Positions 1 to 6,520 of a DNA stretch of 64,000 bases are shown here, in pieces; within the stretch, counting starts at the first letter, position 1, and each line of letters begins with the position of its first letter. The position numbers were made by a program, and so were the translations under genes. The notes under the pieces were generated by a model. That model saw only the letters and a list, made by a program, of their open reading frames with translations, did no database searches and had not been told where the DNA came from. This DNA is from Streptomyces sp. NBC_00287 (GTDB taxonomy: Bacteria > Actinomycetota > Actinomycetes > Streptomycetales > Streptomycetaceae). The stretch lies in NCBI RefSeq assembly GCF_036173105.1, contig NZ_CP108053.1:2108001-2172000 (forward strand), read 5' to 3'.

Positions 1-244
1 CGCGGGCCACCCCGCGCCGCATGGCGTCGGCGAGCACCCCGGCCACGTGCGCGGGCGGCGCGGCGACGATCGCGAGGTCAACGGGACCCTCGGGGGCCTC
101 GTCCGTGCCGGCGCCGAGCGCGGCCGCCGTACGGGCCTGCTCGGGGTCGTGGTCGGCGAGGTGGACGACGACGCCGCGGCTCACGAGCGCGAGCGCGGCG
201 GACGTACCGATGAGGCCGGTGCCGATGACGAGTGCGGTTCTCAC
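1..244 (-). CDS. tyrA: Prephenate dehydrogenase, N-terminal part (cut by window edge)
   Basis: The visible 81 N-terminal residues form the start of a Rossmann fold: a short beta strand, then GTGLIGTS (a GxGxxG NAD-binding loop) and a hydrophobic helix. TyrA oxidatively decarboxylates prephenate to 4-hydroxyphenylpyruvate in tyrosine synthesis. The GTG start at 244 overlaps the TGA of the upstream chorismate mutase by four bases, so the two are translationally coupled, and chorismate mutase makes this enzyme's substrate. That pairing is the main reason for choosing TyrA over other NAD dehydrogenases. The catalytic domain lies outside the window. Confidence 0.8.
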   Translation of the reverse strand, partial: MRTALVIGTGLIGTSAALALVSRGVVVHLADHDPEQARTAAALGAGTDEAPEGPVDLAIVAAPPAHVAGVLADAMRRGVAR

Positions 245-603
245 TGGGCGATGTCCTTGCGCAGGGCGGCCGCGGCGCCGAGGTAGACATGGGCGATCTC
301 GGCCCGGGGCAGGTCGGACTCGATGTGCGCGAGGACCCGGACCACGCGGGGCATGGCGCCCTCGATGTCCAGTTCCTGCGCGCAGATCAGGGGCACGTCG
401 ACGATGCCGAGCTTGCGGGCGGCGGCCGCGGGGAAGTCGCTGTGCAGATCGGGCGTGGCCGTGAACCAGATGCTGATCAGGTCGTCCGTGGTCAGGCCGT
501 TGCGCTCCAGGACGGCGGTGAGCAGGGCTCCGACCTGCTCGTCCATGTGACCGGCCTCGTCCACGTCGAGTTGGACGGCGCCCCGGACCGCTCGTACCGC
601 CAC
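241..603 (-). CDS. aroH: Chorismate mutase, AroH class
   Basis: This 120-residue cytosolic enzyme converts chorismate to prephenate. It aligns along its whole length with the monofunctional AroH (trimeric alpha/beta barrel) family. The residues matching the Bacillus subtilis active site are visible: Arg7, Glu77, Arg89 and Tyr107, plus the ATPDLH and HVYL segments. I chose the GTG at 603 because an AAGGGAG ribosome site lies seven bases before it and the length fits the family; a longer frame to 660 lacks such a site. It overlaps tyrA by four bases and forms a tyrosine/phenylalanine pair with it. Confidence 0.93.
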   Translation of the reverse strand: MAVRAVRGAVQLDVDEAGHMDEQVGALLTAVLERNGLTTDDLISIWFTATPDLHSDFPAAAARKLGIVDVPLICAQELDIEGAMPRVVRVLAHIESDLPRAEIAHVYLGAAAALRKDIAQ

Positions 604-621
604 GGCTTGGCTCCCTTGCTG

Positions 622-649
622 CTGTACGGATCGACCTGTACGGATCGAC
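622..649. repeat. Perfect 14-bp tandem duplication upstream of aroH
   Basis: Two back-to-back copies of CTGTACGGATCGAC occupy 622-635 and 636-649, immediately upstream of the aroH ribosome site. The spacing puts them in the leader or promoter of the aroH-tyrA operon. They could be tandem operator half-sites or a local slippage duplication; the sequence does not decide. Confidence 0.8.
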
Positions 650-854
650 TCTGTGCCCATCCAGCCTAGTCAGCGCCTGCCGGACCGGTGCGCGACGCCC
701 GCCCGCTGAGACGAGGGCCCCGGACGTACGCCGTGCACGTTTTGTACCATTCCCTCCCAGGTTGCTTCTTCTTCGGTGCTTTCAGTGCCAAGATGCTGTT
801 GCTCATCTCGCTGCCCTCCGCCCCTTGCATCTTCCGCACACTCGGAGTGACGAC

Positions 855-1280
855 ATGACTTTCCGTCCGAAGCGGCGCACGATCCTTCTCGCCACTGGCT
901 CGGCGGCGCTCCTCGCGGGCTGCGGCGACTCCGGCGGCGACAGTGGCGACGCCTCGACCGACCAGACCGCCGAGACCACGGAGACCGCCGGCGGCGAGGC
1001 GCTGACCACGACGGACGACATCCCGGTCGGCGGTGGCAAGATCTTCGAGGACGAGAAGGTCGTGGTGACCCAGCCTGAGGAGGGCGAGTTCAAGGCCTTC
1101 TCGGCCATCTGCACCCACCAGCAGTGCATCGTCGCGAACGTCGAGGGCGGCACCATCAACTGCACCTGCCACGGCAGCAAGTTCAGCATCGCGGACGGCG
1201 CGGTGGAGAACCCGCCGGCGACGCGGCCGCTGCCCGAGGAGGAGATCACGGTGGAGGGAAATTCCATCCGGCTGGCGTGA
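855..1280 (+). CDS. Rieske 2Fe-2S lipoprotein, Tat-type export signal
   Basis: This 141-residue protein begins with a twin-arginine signal (RRTILL, residues 7-12) that runs into a lipobox ending at Cys23 (LLAGC). It is therefore predicted to be exported folded and anchored in the outer leaflet of the membrane. After an acidic, Thr-rich linker comes a complete Rieske centre: CTHQQC (Cys86, His88, Cys91) and CTCHGS (Cys103, Cys105, His106). Cys91 and Cys105 can form the disulfide of high-potential Rieske proteins. No cytochrome bc1 or oxygenase genes are adjacent, so the redox partner is unknown. The ATG at 855 follows GGAGTG. Confidence 0.9.
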   Translation: MTFRPKRRTILLATGSAALLAGCGDSGGDSGDASTDQTAETTETAGGEALTTTDDIPVGGGKIFEDEKVVVTQPEEGEFKAFSAICTHQQCIVANVEGGTINCTCHGSKFSIADGAVENPPATRPLPEEEITVEGNSIRLA

Positions 1281-1303
1281 GGCGCCGCGTACGCTCCGGG
1301 GTC

Positions 1304-2047
1304 ATGCACCCCGAGCACCTGGTACGCGACCACACGATCTACGCCTGCATCATGGGTTCGCGTGCCTTCGGTCTGGCGACGGACGGCAGCGACACCGACC
1401 GGCGGGGCGTGTTCCTCGCCCCCACTCCCCTGTTCTGGCGCTTCGACAAGCCGCCGACGCACATCGAGGGACCGGCCGAGGAGCAGTTCAGCTGGGAGCT
1501 GGAGCGCTTCTGCGAACTGGCGCTGCGCGCGAACCCCAACATCCTGGAGTGTCTGCACTCCCCGCTCGTGGAGCACGCCGACGACACCGGCCGTGAACTG
1601 CTCGACCTGCGCGGGGCGTTCCTGTCCCGCCAGGCCCACACCACGTTCGCGCGGTACGCCGTGGGCCAGCGCCAGAAGCTGGAGGCGGACGTCCGCAACC
1701 ATGGCGCCCCGCGCTGGAAGCACGCGATGCACCTGCTGCGTCTGCTGATGAGCGCCCGCGATCTGCTGCGCACGGGCGCGCTCACCATCGACGTCGGCGA
1801 CCGGCGCGAACCGCTCCTGGCGGTCAAGCGCGGCGAGCTCCCGTGGCCTGAGGTCGAGTCATGGATGACCCGGCTGGCCGAGGAGGCGGAGCAGGCCGCC
1901 GAGCACAGCCCGCTGCCCGCTGAGCCGGACCGGCGGCGCGTGGAGGACTTCCTGGTCCGCGCCCGCCGTACCTCAGCGCTCCAGCCGTATCCGGACGACG
2001 AAGTCGTGCAGGGCGTCGTAGACGGTCGCCGCGTCGGGCAGGGCTGA
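1304..2047 (+). CDS. Nucleotidyltransferase, pol-beta fold (COG3541/RlaP-like), copy 1
   Basis: The protein has 247 residues. The N-terminus carries the minimal nucleotidyltransferase signature: Gly18-Ser19 followed by the metal-binding pair Asp30-x-Asp32 in a GSDTDRRG context. This matches the COG3541 (YcgL/RlaP) branch of the DNA polymerase beta superfamily. The rest is helical with no further recognisable domain. The family is predicted to transfer nucleotides, possibly to RNA ends, but the substrate is not established. Its last 75 bp overlap, on the opposite strand, the end of a second member of the same family, so the two genes converge tail to tail. Confidence 0.82.
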   Translation: MHPEHLVRDHTIYACIMGSRAFGLATDGSDTDRRGVFLAPTPLFWRFDKPPTHIEGPAEEQFSWELERFCELALRANPNILECLHSPLVEHADDTGRELLDLRGAFLSRQAHTTFARYAVGQRQKLEADVRNHGAPRWKHAMHLLRLLMSARDLLRTGALTIDVGDRREPLLAVKRGELPWPEVESWMTRLAEEAEQAAEHSPLPAEPDRRRVEDFLVRARRTSALQPYPDDEVVQGVVDGRRVGQG

Positions 2048-2725
2048 CGCGGCCTGCGTCTCGTCCAGCAGGGCGTGCAGCCGCTCGACGTCGGCCTCCA
2101 CACGCGTGTGGTCGACTTCGGCCGTGCCGTGCTCCTGCTCCGCCTTGGCCGCGATCAGCTCCGGCAGACAGTCGGGCGCCTCGGCCACTTCCCCGAGCAG
2201 CGTGGGCAGATGGGCCTGTACCTCGCCGGTGCGCATCAGGTGGATGCCGGTGAGCAGGACCCGGAAGGTGTAGAGCAGCGGCTTGAGTTCGTCGGTCTTC
2301 GTGAACAGCCGCCACTGGGTGTTGGCGAAGCCGCGGTAGTGGTGGGCGTGATGGCTCGTGACGACGCCGGGGGCGAGCGCGGCCAGCTCCCGGTGTGCGT
2401 CGGTGGTGTGCACGACGAGCGGGGACAGGAGCTGCTCCAGGACGTAGCCGTTGCGGCGGAGCATCAGCCGGACGAACTTGCGCAGGTCATGGGTGACCAG
2501 GTCCATCTCCACACCGTCCCGGTCCCACATCCGGGACCGGGTCTCGGCAGGCTCGCGCAGCCCGACGAGGTCGGCGGCGGACAGCAGGTGCACGCCCCGC
2601 AGGTCCACGTCCGAGTCACGGGACGGAAAGCCGTACAGATGGGCGCCGGAGACGGTCGCGAAGAGCACCGGGTCGGGCTGCTCGGCGACGACGGGTGCGA
2701 GGTCGAGGTCCAGGGCGTCGATCAT
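1973..2725 (-). CDS. Nucleotidyltransferase, pol-beta fold (COG3541/RlaP-like), copy 2
   Basis: This 250-residue protein has the architecture of its convergent neighbour: a short N-terminus, then GAHLYG and the catalytic Asp39-Val-Asp41. The usual GS is GA here (Gly27-Ala28), a mild deviation in the phosphate-binding turn. The ATG lies three bases after the stop of the ADP-ribosylglycohydrolase gene, so it is the last gene of a three-gene operon with that hydrolase and the Nudix-type regulator. Shared operon membership suggests a role with ADP-ribose or NAD-derived nucleotides or RNA ends; this is inference from context. Confidence 0.82.
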   Translation of the reverse strand: MIDALDLDLAPVVAEQPDPVLFATVSGAHLYGFPSRDSDVDLRGVHLLSAADLVGLREPAETRSRMWDRDGVEMDLVTHDLRKFVRLMLRRNGYVLEQLLSPLVVHTTDAHRELAALAPGVVTSHHAHHYRGFANTQWRLFTKTDELKPLLYTFRVLLTGIHLMRTGEVQAHLPTLLGEVAEAPDCLPELIAAKAEQEHGTAEVDHTRVEADVERLHALLDETQAASALPDAATVYDALHDFVVRIRLER

Positions 2726-2728
2726 CCG

Positions 2729-3733
2729 CTAAGCGTCCCAGAGCGCGCCGAGGGTGAGCAGATCGCCCCGGTACTCGATCCGGTCCGCCCACGCGCGGGG
2801 CCATGCATCGTCGCCGAGGTATGCCCCCGCGAAGGCGCCCGTCAGACAGGCGATGGAGTCCGAGTCGCCGGAGGAGCAGGCGGCCCGCCTCAGGGCCGTG
2901 ACCGGCTCGTCGACGAAGAGCAGGAAGCACAGGAGCCCAGTCGCCAGCGCCTCCTCTGCGATCCAGCCCGCGCCGGTGGCCAGGCACGGGTCGGTCTCGA
3001 CCGACCCCGCCCGCACGGCCTCCTGGAGCCGCTCCAGCACCCCCAGACACTCGTCCCACCCGCGCGCGATGAAGTGCTCCGGGGTCGGGTCCTGGCTGCG
3101 GGCCCACAGATCGCCGAGCCAGGTGTGGTGGTAGCGGGTGCGGTTCTCGTAGGCGTACGACCGCAGCAGGCCGACCAGTCCGGTCGGCTCGGCGCCCTGC
3201 GCGAGCAGCCGTACGGCGTGCGCGGTGAGGTCGGAGGCGGCGAGCGCCGTGGGGTGGCCGTGGGTGAGCGCGGACTGCAACTGGGCGGCGCCCGCGCGCT
3301 GTTCGTCACTCAGAGCCGGTACAAGGCCGATCGGTGCGACACGCATGTTGGCGCCGCAGCCCTTGGAGTGGATCTGGCTGGCATCCCGCCAACAGCTGAC
3401 GCGCTCCAGCAACTCGCAAGCCCTGAGGCAGGTGTTGCCCGGGGCCCGGTTGTTCTCAGGGGAGCGGTTCCAGGCGATGTACTCCTGCCGTACCGGCTCC
3501 ACCATCGCCTCGGGCCCGAGCACGCCGCGGTCCATGGCCGTCCGCAGCCCCTTGCCCAGCGCCAGCGTCATCTGGGTGTCGTCGGTGACGATCGCCGGCG
3601 TCGGCAGTTCCATCTCCCGCCACGGCCCGCACTTGGCGAGGATCGACGGCACGTCGTTGAACTCGGTGGGGAAGCCGAGCGCGTCCCCGAGGGCGAGGCC
3701 CAGCAGGGATCCAGTGGCGGCGCGCTTCTTCAT
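2729..3733 (-). CDS. ADP-ribosylglycohydrolase family protein
   Basis: The 334-residue protein spans the DraG/ARH fold. Dinuclear metal ligands are visible near the N-terminus (TDDT, residues 50-53) and near the C-terminus (GDSDSIACLTGAFAGA). The family removes ADP-ribose from proteins, nucleic acids or small molecules, so this is likely a cytosolic de-ADP-ribosylating enzyme. The ATG at 3733 overlaps the TGA of the upstream Nudix regulator as ATGA, and GGAAGGA precedes it. A pol-beta nucleotidyltransferase follows after three bases. The exact substrate cannot be read from the sequence. Confidence 0.9.
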   Translation of the reverse strand: MKKRAATGSLLGLALGDALGFPTEFNDVPSILAKCGPWREMELPTPAIVTDDTQMTLALGKGLRTAMDRGVLGPEAMVEPVRQEYIAWNRSPENNRAPGNTCLRACELLERVSCWRDASQIHSKGCGANMRVAPIGLVPALSDEQRAGAAQLQSALTHGHPTALAASDLTAHAVRLLAQGAEPTGLVGLLRSYAYENRTRYHHTWLGDLWARSQDPTPEHFIARGWDECLGVLERLQEAVRAGSVETDPCLATGAGWIAEEALATGLLCFLLFVDEPVTALRRAACSSGDSDSIACLTGAFAGAYLGDDAWPRAWADRIEYRGDLLTLGALWDA

Positions 3734-4446
3734 GCGGAGGGTCCTTCCGGGGTCGGCCGGAGCAGCGGAGGGTGGAGTGCGGTGGCAGCGCCCGCGCGGT
3801 ACAGCGCGGCCGGTTTGCCGCGGCCGCCGGTGAGGCGCGAGGCACCGGGGACCGGCTCGACGAAGCCCGGTGTGGCGAGCACCTTGCGCCGGAAGTTGGG
3901 CCGGTCCAGGGCGGTGCCCCACACGGCCTCGTAGACCTGCTGGAGCTCGCCGAGGGTGAACTCGGGCGGGCAGAACGCGGTGCCGAGGCAGGTGTACTCC
4001 AGCTTGGCGCCGACGCGTTCATGGGCGTCGGCCAGGATCCGGTCGTGGTCGAAGGCGAGGGTTCCGGCCTCGTCGTACGGCACCCAGCGGGCGTCCGCCG
4101 CGTCGCTGCCGCCGTGCGCCTCGGGCGCGTCGGGCAGCAGGGCGGCGAAGGCGACCGAGACGACCCGCATCCGGGGGTCGCGGTCGGGCTCGCTGTAGGT
4201 CCGCAGCTGTTCCAGATGGAGCCCGGAGACGTCCGACAGGCCGGTCTCCTCGGCGAGTTCACGCCGGGCCGCCGTCTCCGCGGACTCGTCCGGCTGCACA
4301 AAGCCACCGGGCAGCGCCCAGCATCCGGCGTACGGCTCCTGCCCGCGCTCGACGAGCAGCACATGCAGGGCGCCGGCCCGGAGCGTGAGGACGGCGAGGT
4401 CGACGGTGACGGCGAAGGGCTCGTAGGCGTGCTTGTCGTACTCCAC
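3730..4446 (-). CDS. Nudix domain protein with C-terminal winged helix (NrtR-like regulator)
   Basis: Residues about 10-150 form a Nudix domain with a complete box (GGFVQPDESAETAARRELAEETGL spans residues 47-70). Residues about 155-225 resemble the winged-helix tail of NrtR-type regulators: FTLGELQQVYEAVWG, then NFRRKVL. Such proteins sense ADP-ribose or related nucleotides and control NAD/ADP-ribose genes. The GTG start at 4446 has AAGGAGG five bases before it. It heads an operon with the ADP-ribosylglycohydrolase and a nucleotidyltransferase. A near-perfect palindrome covers its ribosome site, consistent with autoregulation. A hydrolase without DNA binding remains possible. Confidence 0.82.
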   Translation of the reverse strand: MEYDKHAYEPFAVTVDLAVLTLRAGALHVLLVERGQEPYAGCWALPGGFVQPDESAETAARRELAEETGLSDVSGLHLEQLRTYSEPDRDPRMRVVSVAFAALLPDAPEAHGGSDAADARWVPYDEAGTLAFDHDRILADAHERVGAKLEYTCLGTAFCPPEFTLGELQQVYEAVWGTALDRPNFRRKVLATPGFVEPVPGASRLTGGRGKPAALYRAGAATALHPPLLRPTPEGPSA

Positions 4447-4447
4447 A

Positions 4448-4487
4448 TCCGCCTCCTTAATAGTCACTACGACTATAAAGAGGCGGA
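4448..4487. promoter_or_regulatory. Long inverted repeat over the Nudix regulator start
   Basis: The core is ATAGTC-ACTAC-GACTAT (4460-4476). The symmetry continues outward: 18 bases on the left pair with 17 on the right with one mismatch and one gap, ending in TCCGCC/GGCGGA. It spans the AAGGAGG ribosome site of the 3730-4446 gene. It is a good candidate operator for that NrtR-like regulator; as RNA it would also hide the ribosome site. Confidence 0.7.
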
Positions 4488-4507
4488 CGTGAAGTGACAA
4501 CCCCCGG

Positions 4508-5923
4508 CTAGGCGGCCCGCCGCGAGGGTGCGAACACCGACACCACCGCCCCTGCCGCAGCGACCCCCGCCGACACCCAGAGCGCGGGGCCGACCCCGTC
4601 CAGGAACTCGGCCGGTGAGCCGTAGCCGCCGTACGTCGTGAAGACCGCCGCGGCGACCGCGACGCCGAATACGCCGCCGAGTTCACGCAGGGCGTTGTTG
4701 ACGCCGGCCGCGACGCCCGCCTCGGTCAGCGGCACCGAGGAGGTCACGGCGTTGGCGACGCTCGGGAAGACCATGGAGATGCCCACGCCCGCGATGATCA
4801 GCGGGACGACGAGGCTGCCGTAGCCGACGCCCGGTTCGACCTGCCGGGCCAGCAGGCCGAGGCCGAGGCCCTGGAGGGCGAGGCCGCCGAGCATGAACGG
4901 CCGGGTGCCGTACCGGTCCGCCAGCGCGCCCGCGATCGGCGCGACCAGGAGCGGCATCGCGTTCCACACAAGGATCCGCACGCCCGCCTCCAGGGGCGAG
5001 TAGCCGAGCCCGAACTGGAACAGCTGCGTGATCATGAAGAGTGCGCCCAGCAGGGAGCCGAAGAGCAGGAAGGCCGCCGCGTTCGCGGTGGAGAAACCGC
5101 GGTTGCGGAAGTGGCCGAGCGGCAGCATCGGATGCCGGGCGCCCCGCCGCTCCCAGCCCAGGAACGCGGCCGTGAACACGATCCCCGCGGCCAGCGCGAT
5201 CAGCACCTCGGCACTCCCCCAGCCCGCCTCCGGCGCCCGCACCGGCGCCCAGGCGAGCCCGGTAAGACCGACGGCCGCCAACACCAGGCCGATGATGTCG
5301 AGTTGGGGCCGTGTCCCGTAGCTCTCGTGGAGCTTCTTCGCGGCGAAGGGCATCATCGCAAGGCCGATCGGTACGTTCAGCCAGAAGATCCACTGCCAGG
5401 ACAGGCCCTCGGTCACGGCCCCGCCCAGCACCGGCCCGGCCGCCACACCGAGTCCGGTCACCCCGCCCCACACTCCGATCGCCACGCCCCGCTTCTCCGC
5501 CGGGAAGGCCTCGCTGATGAGGGTCAGCGTGAGCGGCAGCAGTACGGCGGCCCCGGCGCCCTGCACCAGACGCGCCCCGATGAGCTGGCCCGAGCTGCCC
5601 GCGAGGGCCGCGGCGGCGGAGGCGAGGGTGAACACCGCGAGCCCGACGACGTACATGCGCCGCCGTCCGAACCGGTCGCCGAGCGCGGCACCGGTCAGGG
5701 TGAGACAGGCGAAGGCCAGGTTGTAGGCGTTGATCGTCCATTCCAGCTCGGACAGGCTCGCCCCGAAGTCGGCGCGCAGCGCGGGCAGCGCGGTGGCGAC
5801 GACCACGACGTCGAGGGAGCACAGCAGCGCCCCGAGCCCGGCGAGGATCACCGTCCACGCGCGCGGTGGTGACGTCTTGTCCGGGAGCGAGGTACTGAGG
5901 GGGGCCTTGAGGATCTCGGTCAT
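4508..5923 (-). CDS. MFS drug exporter, EmrB/QacA (DHA2) family
   Basis: This 471-residue integral membrane protein has about 12-14 hydrophobic helices. It carries the MFS motif A (GDRFGRRR) after helix 2 and a motif-C-like stretch (GVAAGPVLGGAVTEGLSWQWIF region) typical of proton-coupled exporters. It probably exports a hydrophobic compound; the substrate is unknown. It is the last gene of an operon with an ECF sigma factor and a TIGR03086 protein. Its likely ribosome site GGAAGG is in the arm of a 13-bp hairpin just upstream, which suggests control at translation or a repressor site. Confidence 0.9.
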   Translation of the reverse strand: MTEILKAPLSTSLPDKTSPPRAWTVILAGLGALLCSLDVVVVATALPALRADFGASLSELEWTINAYNLAFACLTLTGAALGDRFGRRRMYVVGLAVFTLASAAAALAGSSGQLIGARLVQGAGAAVLLPLTLTLISEAFPAEKRGVAIGVWGGVTGLGVAAGPVLGGAVTEGLSWQWIFWLNVPIGLAMMPFAAKKLHESYGTRPQLDIIGLVLAAVGLTGLAWAPVRAPEAGWGSAEVLIALAAGIVFTAAFLGWERRGARHPMLPLGHFRNRGFSTANAAAFLLFGSLLGALFMITQLFQFGLGYSPLEAGVRILVWNAMPLLVAPIAGALADRYGTRPFMLGGLALQGLGLGLLARQVEPGVGYGSLVVPLIIAGVGISMVFPSVANAVTSSVPLTEAGVAAGVNNALRELGGVFGVAVAAAVFTTYGGYGSPAEFLDGVGPALWVSAGVAAAGAVVSVFAPSRRAA

Positions 5924-5929
5924 CTCCGT

Positions 5930-5965
5930 GCCTTCCGTGAGTTCTTGAGGTCACTCACGGAAGGC
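5930..5965 (-). promoter_or_regulatory. 13-bp hairpin or operator enclosing the MFS ribosome site
   Basis: GCCTTCCGTGAGT (5930-5942) is perfectly complementary to 5953-5965, with a 10-base loop. It fills most of the 51-bp gap between the TIGR03086 stop and the MFS start. The arm nearest the MFS ATG contains the only good ribosome site (GGAAGG, seven bases from the ATG). It could block translation in RNA or bind a dimeric repressor in DNA. Confidence 0.75.
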
Positions 5966-5974
5966 AGACCGGGC

Positions 5975-6520
5975 TCACCCCGGAAAGGAATCGCGCCGCC
6001 CCAGGAAGGCCAGCAGCCGGATGTCGGGCCGCGCGCCCTCCGGCACGGCGAGCGGCGCGGCGAACCGCACCCCCCGGTCCTCCCCCACCACCACGCACCG
6101 GGCGACCGGCAGCAGCTCGGCCGCGAGGGCGGCCGGGACGGGCCGGGGCCGCCCGCTCGCCTGGGCCACGTCCCAGCCGTGCACGGCGATCTCGACGGCG
6201 CCCACGGCCGCCAGCACCCGCACGTCCATTGGCCGTTCGCCGACCCGCACCTGCCCCGGCGGCCCCGCCGCCCAGGCACCCAGCACGGCGCACGCGCGCG
6301 TACGGAAGCGGCACGCCCGGTCCTCCCGCGGTACCAGGCCGATCCGCCCACCGGTCAGCCCCTCGTACAGCGCGTCCATGGAGTCGTCGAGATGCCCGAG
6401 CAGCTCCGCCAGGTCCCACTCGGCGCACGGCGTGCCCCGCGCGAGGCTGTCCGCCCGCACCCCGGCGACGCTCCCCAGGGCATAGGCGAGCGACCGCTCC
6501 AACAGCTCCCCGGCGTTCAT
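5975..6520 (-). CDS. TIGR03086 family metal-binding protein (DinB/maleylpyruvate isomerase-like)
   Basis: The 181-residue protein has the features of the TIGR03086/mycothiol-dependent maleylpyruvate isomerase N-terminal family. These are an N-terminal helix with CAEWDLAELLGHLDDSM, and a later EIAVHGWDVAQASG segment; histidines in these positions bind metal in the family. Some relatives use mycothiol, but no function is assigned here. Its ATG overlaps the TGA of the sigma factor gene as ATGA and the MFS exporter follows, so the three genes probably form one response unit. Confidence 0.82.
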   Translation of the reverse strand: MNAGELLERSLAYALGSVAGVRADSLARGTPCAEWDLAELLGHLDDSMDALYEGLTGGRIGLVPREDRACRFRTRACAVLGAWAAGPPGQVRVGERPMDVRVLAAVGAVEIAVHGWDVAQASGRPRPVPAALAAELLPVARCVVVGEDRGVRFAAPLAVPEGARPDIRLLAFLGRRDSFPG

